Of a stretch of 64,000 bases of DNA, positions 17,962-26,582 are shown piece after piece. This DNA comes from an uncultured bacterium (GTDB lineage: Bacteria; Bacillota; Clostridia; UBA1381): NCBI GenBank assembly GCA_905215805.1, contig CAJMRL010000002.1, forward strand, positions 124,001-188,000, given 5' to 3'. The position numbers were made by a program, and so were the translations under genes. The number at the start of each line of letters is the position of its first letter. The stretch's first letter is position 1. Under the pieces are notes generated by a model. That model was given only the letters and a program-made list of their open reading frames with translations, had not been told where the DNA came from and did not search any database.

Positions 17962-18402
17962 TCAGAAAATCCAATACCATAGTCCGGCGACCATTGAAGC
18001 GAGTATGCCAAAAAGAATTACTGGTCCGGCTATGGTAAAGATTTTTGCGCCCACTCCAAGAACATATCCTTCGGTTTTTGCCTCAAGAGCCGGTGCAACG
18101 ACTGAATTTGCAAAGCCGGTTATAGGTACGAGAGTACCGGCTCCCGCATGCTTTGCAATTTTTGGATAAATATCAAGCCCGGTAAGCAGCGCACTGATGA
18201 AAATAAGTGTAATAGAGACAGCGGCTGCACTGTCGTCCTCGGACAGCCCGAATTTTTTGTACAGGTTCATTAAAAACTGACCGATAAGGCATATAAATCC
18301 TCCGATAAAAAATGCTTTTAAGCAATCAATTGCGGTTGAGGATTTTGGAGTTTTGCTTTTTACATATTCATTGTATTCTTCGTTTGTCATTTCTCTTTTC
18401 AT
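17962..18402 (-). CDS. spoVAC: Stage V sporulation protein AC
   Basis: 146 residues with four or so membrane helices. It matches B. subtilis SpoVAC through CLKAFFIGGFICLIGQ, ISALLTGLDIYPKIAKHAGAG split here, and VPITGFANSVVAPALE. SpoVA proteins form the inner-membrane channel for dipicolinic acid in spores. The start at 18402 follows GAAAGGA by 9 bases; an upstream ATG in frame lies above that site. spoVAD and spoVAE, usually adjacent, are absent from this window, so this is an isolated copy. Confidence 0.88.
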   Translation of the reverse strand: MKREMTNEEYNEYVKSKTPKSSTAIDCLKAFFIGGFICLIGQFLMNLYKKFGLSEDDSAAAVSITLIFISALLTGLDIYPKIAKHAGAGTLVPITGFANSVVAPALEAKTEGYVLGVGAKIFTIAGPVILFGILASMVAGLWYWIF

Positions 18403-18506
18403 AAGGACAATCCTTTCATCTGTTTTCATTATTGTACAATGATTTAAATAAAATTATACGCAAATATGAACAAAAAATAAATTTTTAAAAAAATTCGATT
18501 ATAAGG

Positions 18507-18535
18507 TTGAAATTTTCTTTGTTTGGATATATACT
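18507..18535 (+). promoter_or_regulatory. Promoter of the DUF5685-dnaJ-DUF1385-prmC unit
   Basis: TTGAAA at 18507-18512, 17 bases, TATACT at 18530-18535. Confidence 0.75.
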
Positions 18536-18557
18536 ATTGTGATAGGAGGATACGGAC

Positions 18558-19424
18558 GTGTTCGGTTATGTTACGGTATATAAGGATTTGATAAGTGAAG
18601 CGGATTATGATGTTTTTCGGTCGTATTACTGCGGTTTGTGCAGGGATATGGGAAAAAGATGCTCACAGGCTTCAAGATTTGGTCTTAGCTATGATATAAC
18701 TTTTCTTGCTCTGGTTCTTTCGTCGGTATGCGGTACAGAATACGAGAAAAAATGCGAAAGATGTATGGCACATCCGTTTAGGAAAAATAATTATATTTAT
18801 AATGATTTTGCTGTTGGGTATGCGGCAGATGCGGCTGTTATGCTTGATTACCTGAAGCTGCTGGATGATTGGCATGATGAGAAGAGTGTTAAAGCACTTT
18901 TTGGGATGCTGATTCTTAAAAGAGCGGTTAAAAAAGCATCATCAAGGCATGGGGAGCTTTACGAAGGGATACGCTGTCAGCTTGACCGTCTAAGCAGGCT
19001 GGAAGAAAAAAACAGTGAAAATATAGATGAAACGGCGGATTGCTTTGCAAAAATACTGGAGCTTTTATTTACGCCTGTGTTTATAGATGATGAAAACGAA
19101 AGACGCATTTTAGGCTGGATGGGATATAATATTGGCCGTTGGATATATATAATTGATGCGGTAAACGATATGAAGAAAGATTATGAATCAAAAAGCTATA
19201 ATCCATTTAATATCGGCTTTGAAGGCGGAAATTATGATGAATATGCCAAGGACGTAAAAAACCGACAGGAGCTGGCGCTGACGTTTACGCTGGACAATGC
19301 GGCGTCTGCATTTGAACTTTTAAATGTAAGAAGGAACGAAACGCTGCTGCGAAGTATTATATATGATTGCCTTAAGGCAAGGCAGCAGCAAATTTTGATT
19401 GGAGAAAAAAATGAACCCATATGA
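18558..19424 (+). CDS. DUF5685 family protein
   Basis: 288 residues, GTG start after GGAGG. I recognise the family ([10 protein letters not shown] start, [10 protein letters not shown]) but no function is known to me. It looks all-helical and soluble. Visible features are a CxxC at 25-28, CERC at 66-69, an Asp-rich [10 protein letters not shown] (Asp103, Asp104, Glu108) and, about 100 residues later, [13 protein letters not shown] (Asp200, Asn203, Asp204, Asp208, Glu210). This pairing resembles the two Mg2+-binding motifs of all-alpha prenyl or terpene synthases, which is inference only. The gene ends 14 bases inside the J-domain gene, so the two are coupled. Confidence 0.7.
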   Translation: MFGYVTVYKDLISEADYDVFRSYYCGLCRDMGKRCSQASRFGLSYDITFLALVLSSVCGTEYEKKCERCMAHPFRKNNYIYNDFAVGYAADAAVMLDYLKLLDDWHDEKSVKALFGMLILKRAVKKASSRHGELYEGIRCQLDRLSRLEEKNSENIDETADCFAKILELLFTPVFIDDENERRILGWMGYNIGRWIYIIDAVNDMKKDYESKSYNPFNIGFEGGNYDEYAKDVKNRQELALTFTLDNAASAFELLNVRRNETLLRSIIYDCLKARQQQILIGEKNEPI

Positions 19425-20010
19425 AGTATTGGGAGTTAATCCCACAGATGATGAAGAAACGATAAAAAAGGCATACAGAGAGCTTGTAAAAAAGTATCAT
19501 CCGGATAAGTATGTGAATAATCCGCTTGCAGACCTGGCTGCCGAAAAGATGAAAGAAATCAACAAAGCATATGATATGATAATAAATAAAAACACCGGTT
19601 CACAGCAAAGCGGTAGCAGAAGCTACAGCAGTACTAATACATCATATAGCCGTCAGCAAACATACACTAATGCCAGCTATGGCAATGTGCGCATGCTTAT
19701 ATCCATGAACCGTATAGCCGAAGCAAAGAAAATGCTTGAGAATCTTGAGCAGAACGCGGAATGGTATTATCTGAGCGGACTGATCAATATACGCTGCGGC
19801 TGGTATAATCAGGGTATAGATGATTTGAACCGTGCGGTGCAGATGGATCCGAATAATGTTGAATACAGACAGGCTGTAGAAAATATCAACAGGCGAAATA
19901 CAGCATATAATACGTCCGGCGGAACCGGCATGTGCTTCAGTCCATGCACGTGTCCGTGTTTATGTATACCTTGCGTGTGCCCGGATCCGTGTTTATGCGG
20001 CGGCTGCTGA
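19411..20010 (+). CDS. J-domain protein with cysteine-rich C-terminal tail
   Basis: 199 residues. The J domain occupies 1-60 with the HPD motif at 30-32 (KKYHPDKY), so it should stimulate a DnaK ATPase. A Ser/Tyr/Gln-rich linker follows (about 62-92), then a helical TPR-like segment (about 95-160). The last 25 residues hold ten cysteines (175, 179, 181, 183, 185, 188, 190, 194, 196, 199). It lacks the G/F, zinc-finger and substrate domains of classical DnaJ. The ATG at 19411 follows GGAG and lies inside the DUF5685 gene. The tail may bind metal or anchor the protein. Confidence 0.8.
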   Translation: MNPYEVLGVNPTDDEETIKKAYRELVKKYHPDKYVNNPLADLAAEKMKEINKAYDMIINKNTGSQQSGSRSYSSTNTSYSRQQTYTNASYGNVRMLISMNRIAEAKKMLENLEQNAEWYYLSGLINIRCGWYNQGIDDLNRAVQMDPNNVEYRQAVENINRRNTAYNTSGGTGMCFSPCTCPCLCIPCVCPDPCLCGGC

Positions 20011-20042
20011 GTATATAAATAGTATTAGAAGGGGATAGTTTA

Positions 20043-21023
20043 ATGGCGGAAAAGGAACAACATATAACTTCAATAGGCGGACAGGCAGTTATGGAAGGCG
20101 TAATGATGAGAGGCCCGTATAAAACGGTTGTAGCTGTCAGAAAGCCTGATGGAGAGATCGAGAAAAAAATTGATGATAACGGCACAAAAACGAGAAATAA
20201 ATTTTTTAGACTCCCTATAGTGCGCGGATGTGTTAATTTTATCGACAGCCTTATAATAGGAATGAAGGCGTTGATGTTCAGTGCAGAATTTATGGACATA
20301 GAAGGCGATGAAGAGGAGGAAGAGAGCAAATTTGATAAATGGCTTGAGGATAAGCTCGGAGATAAGATAAAGGATGTAGTAATATATTTTGCTATATTTA
20401 TATCTATAATTTTTAGTATAGGCGCATTTATGCTGCTGCCTGCATTCTTGACAAAGCTTGTTGAAGCAATTCCGGGGATACAGTCTATAACATCTGCGCA
20501 TGCTTTTACAAGTATATTTGAAGGCATTTTAAGAATGGCAATATTCTTGGGGTATATGGCTCTTGTTGCGAATATGAAGGAAATAAAGCGTGTTTTTGAA
20601 TATCACGGCGCGGAGCATAAGACGATAGCCTGCTATGAGGCGGGGGAAGAGCTTAATGTTGAAAACGTCAGAAAGCAAAAAAGATTTCATCCGAGATGCG
20701 GCACAAGCTTTTTACTGTTTGTTATGATTATAAGTATACTTCTTTTTGCACTGTTGCCCAGGTTTGACGGTTTCGGAGCTATATTGAGTACGCTTTTGAG
20801 ATTGGGAACAAGACTGCTTTTGCTGCCTGTTGTAGCGGGGCTTTCATATGAGGTTATAAAATTGGCGGGAAGAAGCAAAAACAGATGTGTGGCGCTGCTT
20901 TCAAAGCCGGGGCTTTGGCTTCAGAAGCTGACCACAAGAGAACCTGATGATTCGCAGATCGAGGTCGCAATCGCATCTATGATCCCGTGTATTCCGGAAA
21001 ATAAAGAGGATGACAGATGGTAA
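20043..21023 (+). CDS. DUF1385 (YqhQ-like) membrane protein
   Basis: 326 residues. The N-terminus carries the family hallmark GGQAVMEGVMMRGP (about 9-22). Membrane segments lie around 115-145, 160-180, 220-240 and 250-275. The conserved GAEHKTIACYEAGE and KRFHPRCGTSFLL motifs are present, with His and Glu that could bind metal. B. subtilis YqhQ is the named relative; its function is unresolved. GGGGATAG precedes the ATG. The gene overlaps prmC by 7 bases, an arrangement often seen in Clostridia. Confidence 0.85.
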   Translation: MAEKEQHITSIGGQAVMEGVMMRGPYKTVVAVRKPDGEIEKKIDDNGTKTRNKFFRLPIVRGCVNFIDSLIIGMKALMFSAEFMDIEGDEEEEESKFDKWLEDKLGDKIKDVVIYFAIFISIIFSIGAFMLLPAFLTKLVEAIPGIQSITSAHAFTSIFEGILRMAIFLGYMALVANMKEIKRVFEYHGAEHKTIACYEAGEELNVENVRKQKRFHPRCGTSFLLFVMIISILLFALLPRFDGFGAILSTLLRLGTRLLLLPVVAGLSYEVIKLAGRSKNRCVALLSKPGLWLQKLTTREPDDSQIEVAIASMIPCIPENKEDDRW

Positions 21024-21853
21024 TATGGGAGCTTGAAAAGGCTTTACGGGATATACTTAAAGAGAATGCGGCATTTGAAGCTAAAGAGATAATAATGTCT
21101 GTATGCGGAATGAGTACATCAGATTGGATTATAAACCGTAAAGCTGAGGTAAAAGAAGAGCATGTAAATAAAGCGTTGGAAATGGCTCACCGCCGTATAA
21201 GCGGCGAGCCTCTTCAATATATAATAGGAAAAGCCGGATTTATGGGCATGGATTTTGAAGTGAATAAAAACACGCTTATACCTCGTCAGGATACAGAAAC
21301 GCTGATAGAAACACTCATAGATATGATAGGGGACAGGAAAGTAAGCATTCTTGATATAGGGACAGGAAGCGGCTGTATAGGTATAAGTCTTGGAAAATTT
21401 CTTAAAGACGCCCGGATAACAGTTCTTGATATAAGTCAGGAGGCATTGAACACAGCGCTGAGAAATGCAAACAGAAACGGTGTAAAGATTAAAGCTGTAT
21501 GTATGGATATTCTTTCCGAGATCCCTGAAGGTAAGTATGATGTAATTGTGTCAAATCCGCCTTATATAGAAACGTCAATTATAAAAAGCTTGCAGACAGA
21601 GGTAAGGGACTATGAACCGTTAAGCGCATTGGACGGAGGAAGCGATGGACTTTTGTTTTACAGACGCATAACAGATATTGCGCCGCGGCTGCTTAATGAA
21701 AAAGGAATACTTGCCTATGAGGTAGGGTATGACCAAGGGAAAAAGGTCCATATGTTAATGGAAAAGGATTTTTATGACATAAGAATCATAAAGGATTACT
21801 GCGGGAATGACAGAGTAATTACAGGGAAGAAGACGGGCATTAATAATTTGTAA
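21017..21853 (+). CDS. prmC: Release factor glutamine methyltransferase
   Basis: 278 residues; methylates the GGQ glutamine of release factors RF1 and RF2. An N-terminal helical domain (about 1-75) is followed by a Rossmann methyltransferase. The SAM motif is LDIGTGSGCIGI (about 112-123) and the catalytic NPPY lies near 178 in VSNPPYIET. The prfA gene, often adjacent, is not here. The start lies within the end of DUF1385, with GAGGATG as ribosome site. Confidence 0.93.
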   Translation: MVIWELEKALRDILKENAAFEAKEIIMSVCGMSTSDWIINRKAEVKEEHVNKALEMAHRRISGEPLQYIIGKAGFMGMDFEVNKNTLIPRQDTETLIETLIDMIGDRKVSILDIGTGSGCIGISLGKFLKDARITVLDISQEALNTALRNANRNGVKIKAVCMDILSEIPEGKYDVIVSNPPYIETSIIKSLQTEVRDYEPLSALDGGSDGLLFYRRITDIAPRLLNEKGILAYEVGYDQGKKVHMLMEKDFYDIRIIKDYCGNDRVITGKKTGINNL

Positions 21854-21858
21854 ATAAT

Positions 21859-21903
21859 AAGGATACTGCTTCAGTTATTTAGAATTGAAACAGTATCCTT
21901 TTA
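21859..21903. terminator. Bidirectional terminator after prmC
   Basis: 18-base arms at 21859-21876 (AAGGATACTGCTTCAGTT) and 21883-21900 with two mismatches, flanked by A and T runs. Confidence 0.8.
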
Positions 21904-21914
21904 CTATATACCAT

Positions 21915-22259
21915 TTATCTTACCGGAGTATAATCAATATTGGAAACTTCATCTGTGGCTTCAAGCTTGAAAATAACGGGACGCAGACCATCATTGCAGC
22001 TGCAAATCGCAACTCCTGGCTTTCTTATCCAGTCACCGAAATAAAAAACATCTTTTCCGGCTCCGTGAGAAAGCGCGAATACATATTGATAAATTGCTTT
22101 CCATGCTTCATCGCAAAACCCGTCAGGCTTGGCGTAATCAGCGTAGAATACCTGACCTTCACGCAGCATCGGACAGGCGGTAAGTCCCTTTGCACCGTAT
22201 TCCAGAGCCAGTTCTTTATCAAGTGTGGTTTTTAAAACAGTTATTTTAACTTTTTTCAA
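21915..22259 (-). CDS. TIGR04076 family protein
   Basis: 114 residues starting at a TTG with GAAGGGA upstream. It fits the TIGR04076 family of small clostridial proteins: KVKITVLKTTLDKELA start, then KPDGFCDEAWKAIYQYV and CNDGLRPVIFKLEA near the end. Cysteines at about 29, 49, 86 and 88 are likely ligands, but the role of the family is unknown. It is convergent with prmC and divergent from the alcohol dehydrogenase. Confidence 0.72.
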   Translation of the reverse strand: MKKVKITVLKTTLDKELALEYGAKGLTACPMLREGQVFYADYAKPDGFCDEAWKAIYQYVFALSHGAGKDVFYFGDWIRKPGVAICSCNDGLRPVIFKLEATDEVSNIDYTPVR

Positions 22260-22375
22260 TACTTTCAGTCCCTTCGTTTTATATTTATATTATTTTATAA
22301 TATGTATACAAAAAATGCAATAAAAAAACGGGGGTATTTTTCTAATAAACAGACTCAAATTTTATCTTTAAACGC

Positions 22376-22406
22376 ATAAATATGCTTTTAAAGCATCTAT
22401 ATTTAT
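22376..22406. promoter_or_regulatory. Palindrome upstream of the alcohol dehydrogenase promoter
   Basis: ATAAAT and ATGCTTT are mirrored by AAAGCAT and ATTTAT, with CTAT as asymmetry on the right side. It ends 14 bases before the -35, a position suited to an operator or activator site. Confidence 0.4.
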
Positions 22407-22419
22407 AATGTAAAAGCAT

Positions 22420-22448
22420 TTGACAATTTAGGCTTGTTATAGTATAAT
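22420..22448 (+). promoter_or_regulatory. Alcohol dehydrogenase promoter
   Basis: TTGACA at 22420-22425, 17 bases, TATAAT at 22443-22448: a consensus housekeeping promoter. Confidence 0.85.
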
Positions 22449-22483
22449 TATTGTATAGAAAATTAAGGGAGGAGTATGGAAGT

Positions 22484-23650
22484 ATGCTTGGAAATTTTAT
22501 ATATTCAAATCCGACAAAATTGTATTTCGGTGAGGATTCTTTGAATTATCTCAAAGATGAGCTTAAAAACTATGGCGATAAAGTAATGCTCGTTTATGGC
22601 GGCGGAAGTATAAAAAAGACGGGACTTTATGATGAAGTAGTTAAAATACTTAAGGATGCCGGAAAAACAATTATTGAGGATTGTGGAGTTATGCCGAATC
22701 CTACAGTTGAAAAGCTTAATGAAGGAGCAAAATTAGCAAGAGAGAATGGGGTTGATCTGATTCTTGCCGTAGGCGGAGGTTCGGTTATTGACTATTCGAA
22801 GGCTGTATCGGTATCTGCGTATTGTGATGATGATCCGTGGGAGAAATATTATCTGCGCTTTGAGGATGTAAGCTGCAAGATCATTCCTGTAGGAGCGGTG
22901 CTGACAATGGTCGGAACAGGAAGCGAAATGAACGGCGGAGCAGTTATTACAAATCATGAAACAAAGCTTAAGATCGGACACGTATTTGGGGATAACGTAT
23001 TTCCTAAGTTTGCAATTTTAAATCCTAAGCTGACATATACATTGCCAAAATATCAAATGGTTGCAGGCTTCTTTGATATTATGAGCCATATATTGGAACA
23101 GTATTTCTCGGGAACAGATGATAATACTTCAGATTATGTAATGGAAGGTCTTTTGAGGTCGTTTATACACAGCGCTAAAATAGCGGTAAAAAATCCTGAG
23201 GATTATGAGGCTCGCAGCAATATAATGTGGATTGCGACATGGGCGCTCAATACATTTGTAGCAAAAGGCAAGACTACAGACTGGATGGTACACATGATAG
23301 GTCAATCGATAGGCGCTTATACCGATGCAACTCATGGAATGACGCTTTCGGCAGTTTCTCTTGCATATTATCGTTATATTATGAAAGACGGACTTGCAAA
23401 ATTTGTAAGATATGCGGAAAATGTCTGGAATGTAAATCCTGAGGGCAAGACTGATGAAGAAATTGCAGAGGAAGGTCTTGTAGAGATGGGTAAATTTATG
23501 CAAGAAATAGGTGTTGCAATGAAGGCGTCCGAGGTTGGAGTTACCGAAGAAAATATACGCGGCATTGCCGAGCATACGCTGATAATGGACGGAGGATATA
23601 AGGTTCTTAATGCTGATGATATTGAAAAGATATTGAGAGAGAGTATGTAA
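22484..23650 (+). CDS. Iron-containing alcohol dehydrogenase (butanol dehydrogenase type)
   Basis: 388 residues of the group III alcohol dehydrogenases. NPTKLYFGEDSL at the start and VYGGGSIKKTGLYDE are typical of the BDH/YugJ subgroup. The nucleotide motif is AVGGGSVIDYSKAVS (about 95-109) and the metal ligands lie around DIMSHILEQYF and HGMTLSAVSL. It should reduce an aldehyde with NAD(P)H during fermentation; substrate and cofactor cannot be read from sequence. The ATG at 22484 follows AAGGGAGGAG by 9 bases; a TTG 33 bases upstream is in frame but lies ahead of that site. It is a single-gene unit with a consensus promoter and terminator. Confidence 0.9.
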   Translation: MLGNFIYSNPTKLYFGEDSLNYLKDELKNYGDKVMLVYGGGSIKKTGLYDEVVKILKDAGKTIIEDCGVMPNPTVEKLNEGAKLARENGVDLILAVGGGSVIDYSKAVSVSAYCDDDPWEKYYLRFEDVSCKIIPVGAVLTMVGTGSEMNGGAVITNHETKLKIGHVFGDNVFPKFAILNPKLTYTLPKYQMVAGFFDIMSHILEQYFSGTDDNTSDYVMEGLLRSFIHSAKIAVKNPEDYEARSNIMWIATWALNTFVAKGKTTDWMVHMIGQSIGAYTDATHGMTLSAVSLAYYRYIMKDGLAKFVRYAENVWNVNPEGKTDEEIAEEGLVEMGKFMQEIGVAMKASEVGVTEENIRGIAEHTLIMDGGYKVLNADDIEKILRESM

Positions 23651-23656
23651 ATAGAT

Positions 23657-23698
23657 AAGGCGGATCTTATCAATTGTTGATGAGATCCGTCTTTTTTA
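23657..23698 (+). terminator. Terminator after the alcohol dehydrogenase
   Basis: 17-base arms at 23657-23673 and 23677-23693 with two G-U wobbles and a 3-base loop, followed by TTTTT. Confidence 0.85.
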
Positions 23699-23726
23699 AT
23701 TTATCTATAAATTAGGAATAATTTGC

Positions 23727-23755
23727 TTGAATATATATGTCTTTTATGCTATAAT
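23727..23755 (+). promoter_or_regulatory. MATE exporter promoter
   Basis: TTGAAT at 23727-23732, 17 bases, TATAAT at 23750-23755 with extended TGC. Confidence 0.8.
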
Positions 23756-23820
23756 AGTTTAATGTGCCGTACAGAGAAAGCCTTGGGATATGAGGCAATA
23801 TTACAATAGGAGGAAATGAA

Positions 23821-25197
23821 ATGAGGCTTATAACAAGCAAAAGATTCTACAAAAACACTATTGCGATAGCTATTCCTATCGCTCTGCAAAATCTTATTAC
23901 ATACGGAACAAGCATGATGGACACGATAATGCTTGGACGAGCGGATGATACCGGAACGCTTTTGTCGGCGTCATCGCTTGCTAATCAGCCGTTTTTCCTG
24001 TTATCGCTCATTTGCTTTGGTTTATCCGGAGCATCCTTGGTGTTGAGTTCACAGTATTGGGGAAAGCGTGATCTAAAAGCGGTAAGACTTATTTATTCAA
24101 TAATTTTAAAGGCTGCATTTACAATATCATTTCTGATGGCAGCGGTGGTATTGATTTTTCCTGAGTGGGTAATGGGTCTTTATTCGAACAATTCGGATAT
24201 AATTGCGGCAGGAGCACAGTATTTAAGAATACTTGGATGGGCATATGTATTTTTTGGCGTTGAAAATACCATGCTTTGTTCAATAAGAAGTGTTGAGCTT
24301 GTCAAAATATCTGTTGTTGTAAATATGACTTCATTCTGTATGAATGTATTTTTAAATTGGGTTTTGATTTTTGGAAACCTCGGTGCACCGGCGCTTGGTA
24401 TACAGGGCGCGGCAATAGCTACTCTTGTGGCGCGTTTATCTGAGTTTGTCATAACATTTGTATATTTGTTCTTTATTGATAAAAGGCTCAGATTCAGACC
24501 AAAGGATTTTCTGTTGTTTGATGCAACGATGGCAAAGGATTTATTTAAGCATGGATTGCCTGTTTTGCTTAATGAAATGTTTTGGTCACTTGGTATAACA
24601 ATGCAGGCAGCTATTCTCGGACACATCTCATATTCAGCAGGAGATCCTGTTGCGGCAAATTCGATAGCAAGTATGATACAGCAGCTTTCAACCGTAGCTA
24701 TTTTTGGCATATCTAATGCGGCAGGCGTTGTTATAGGAAAATCAATAGGCGAGAAAAGACTGGAAGACACAAAGCGTCAGGCAGATACATTTATTGCTAT
24801 GGGAATAGTTGTGGGAGCAATAGCATGCGCGTTTATTCTGGTTATGAAAAATATTGTTGTTAGCTTTTATACTGTCCCGGATGAAACAAAAGAGCTTGCA
24901 AGGCAGCTTATAACGGTTATAGCATTTGTCACGTTCTTCTCATCTATGAGTTCTGTGGAGATTGTAGGAATATTAAGGGGAGGAGGAGATACACGTTTTT
25001 GCTTATGGGCGGAAATGCTGGCTCTTTGGGCGGCAGCGATACCGCTTGCATTCTGTGCATCTACATTTTTGCAATGGAGCGTACCGGTTGTGCTTATGTG
25101 TATGAAGATTGATGAGCCTATAAAGGTTATTGCATCACTTATACGAATATTAAAGGGTAAATGGATAAGAGAGCTTACTCGTGAAAATATAGCGTAA
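23821..25197 (+). CDS. MATE family efflux transporter
   Basis: 458 residues with 12 predicted membrane helices in two six-helix halves. IAIPIALQNLITYG in helix 1 and MMDTIMLGRADD are typical of the MATE family, which exports organic cations or drugs in exchange for Na+ or H+. The second half shows HGLPVLLNEMFWSLG. AGGAGG precedes the ATG. It is a single-gene unit. Substrate cannot be predicted. Confidence 0.9.
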   Translation: MRLITSKRFYKNTIAIAIPIALQNLITYGTSMMDTIMLGRADDTGTLLSASSLANQPFFLLSLICFGLSGASLVLSSQYWGKRDLKAVRLIYSIILKAAFTISFLMAAVVLIFPEWVMGLYSNNSDIIAAGAQYLRILGWAYVFFGVENTMLCSIRSVELVKISVVVNMTSFCMNVFLNWVLIFGNLGAPALGIQGAAIATLVARLSEFVITFVYLFFIDKRLRFRPKDFLLFDATMAKDLFKHGLPVLLNEMFWSLGITMQAAILGHISYSAGDPVAANSIASMIQQLSTVAIFGISNAAGVVIGKSIGEKRLEDTKRQADTFIAMGIVVGAIACAFILVMKNIVVSFYTVPDETKELARQLITVIAFVTFFSSMSSVEIVGILRGGGDTRFCLWAEMLALWAAAIPLAFCASTFLQWSVPVVLMCMKIDEPIKVIASLIRILKGKWIRELTRENIA

Positions 25198-25205
25198 TAT
25201 AAAAG

Positions 25206-25235
25206 ATCCCGCGTTAAAGGTATGCGGGATTTTTT
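25206..25235 (+). terminator. Terminator after the MATE gene
   Basis: ATCCCGC (25206-25212) and GCGGGAT (25224-25230) followed by TTTTTC. Confidence 0.8.
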
Positions 25236-25246
25236 CTTTTCACCTC

Positions 25247-25275
25247 TTGACAGTATGGGAAAATAGATGTAAAAT
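25247..25275 (+). promoter_or_regulatory. hisS-aspS promoter
   Basis: TTGACA at 25247-25252, 17 bases, TAAAAT at 25270-25275. The leader is only about 50 bases, too short for a T-box. Confidence 0.75.
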
Positions 25276-25328
25276 ATAATAGTATTAGTGTGTACGGATA
25301 CAATGATTTAATCTTAGGAGTTGATGAA

Positions 25329-26582
25329 ATGTTAATCACAAATGCACCGAAGGGAACAAAGGATCTGATTCCATCGGAAAGCTACAAGTGGCATTACCTT
25401 GAAAATCTGTTTGCGGAGGTCTGCCGTGAATTTAATTATAAAGAAACAAGAGTTCCGACATTTGAGCATACGGAGCTTTTTGAACGCGGAGTAGGAGATA
25501 CAACAGATGTTGTTGAAAAGCAGATGTATACATTTAATGACAAAGCCGGAAGAAGCATTACACTTCGTCCCGAAGGAACTGCATCAGTAGCAAGAAGCTT
25601 TTTGCAGAACAATCTTTATGCAGAGCCTATGCCGGCAAAAATGTATTATAATATTCCCTGCTTCCGATACGAGCAGACGCAGCACGGACGTCTGAGGGAA
25701 TTTCACCAATTTGGAATAGAAGTGTTCGGAGCGGCACAGCCTACAATAGATGCTGAGGTTATTTCTCTTGCGCTCACATTTCTTTCGAGAGCAGGATTAA
25801 AGGATTTAAGTGTTCATATTAACAGCATAGGCTGTAAAGAATGCCGTAAAAAATATAATGAGATATTGAGAGATTATTTCAGACCAAAATTTGAAGAGCT
25901 GTGCGGAACATGTCAAAGCCGTTTTGAAAGAAATCCATTGAGAATTCTTGACTGTAAATCGCCGGTATGTCAGGAGCTGGGCAAAGATGCTCCGAGACTG
26001 CTTGATTATATATGCGAGGATTGCCGCGAGCATTTTGAAAAATTCAAAGCGGCGTTGGACAGCATGGGAATTGATTATGAGATAGATGATGGAATAGTAA
26101 GAGGACTCGACTATTATTCAAAGACAGTGTTTGAGATCATAAGCGGCGGGATGACGGTTTGCGGCGGCGGACGCTATGACGGTCTTGTGGAGGAGCTTGG
26201 CGGTGACCCGACTCCGGCGGTAGGCTTTGGATTGGGCATAGAAAGACTTCTCATACGACTTGCTGAAACGGGCTTTGAGATACCAAAGGAAAAGCCGGTT
26301 GATATATATATAGCACCTTTGGGTGACAAGGCAGATGTTTTCGGAATGAAGTTGGCATATGAACTTCGTCTTGCCGGACTGTCAATAGATATTGATCATG
26401 TGGGACGAGGATTGAGAGCGCAGATGAAATATGCCAATAAAATGGGCTGCCGATATACGATGGTAATAGGTGATAATGAGGTTGAAGCCGGCAAAGCAAA
26501 TCTGAAAAATATGGAAACAGGCGAGCAGACAGAGCTTGAATTCGATAAAATAGCACAATATATTACGGAGGAGAATAGATAA
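25329..26582 (+). CDS. hisS: Histidyl-tRNA synthetase
   Basis: 417 residues, class II synthetase for tRNA-His. APKGTKDLIP opens the protein. Motif 2 appears as CFRYEQTQHGRLREFHQFG, the HisA motif as VRGLDYYSKTVFE, and motif 3 as GFGLGIERLL. The C-terminal anticodon-binding domain covers about 325-417. The ATG at 25329 follows AGGAG by 8 bases; the frame is open 39 bases upstream but above the ribosome site. The stop overlaps the aspS start (TAATG). Confidence 0.95.
   Translation: MLITNAPKGTKDLIPSESYKWHYLENLFAEVCREFNYKETRVPTFEHTELFERGVGDTTDVVEKQMYTFNDKAGRSITLRPEGTASVARSFLQNNLYAEPMPAKMYYNIPCFRYEQTQHGRLREFHQFGIEVFGAAQPTIDAEVISLALTFLSRAGLKDLSVHINSIGCKECRKKYNEILRDYFRPKFEELCGTCQSRFERNPLRILDCKSPVCQELGKDAPRLLDYICEDCREHFEKFKAALDSMGIDYEIDDGIVRGLDYYSKTVFEIISGGMTVCGGGRYDGLVEELGGDPTPAVGFGLGIERLLIRLAETGFEIPKEKPVDIYIAPLGDKADVFGMKLAYELRLAGLSIDIDHVGRGLRAQMKYANKMGCRYTMVIGDNEVEAGKANLKNMETGEQTELEFDKIAQYITEENR

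Noticed and set aside
23781..23800. CCTTGGGATA shared with the loop of the lepB-rbgA hairpin (about 14000)
   Set aside because: An 11-base match is expected by chance in 64 kb, and the flanks do not match.
25198..25328. T-box leader before hisS
   Set aside because: The transcript leader is about 50 bases with no specifier stem or T-box sequence; likewise none before tyrS.
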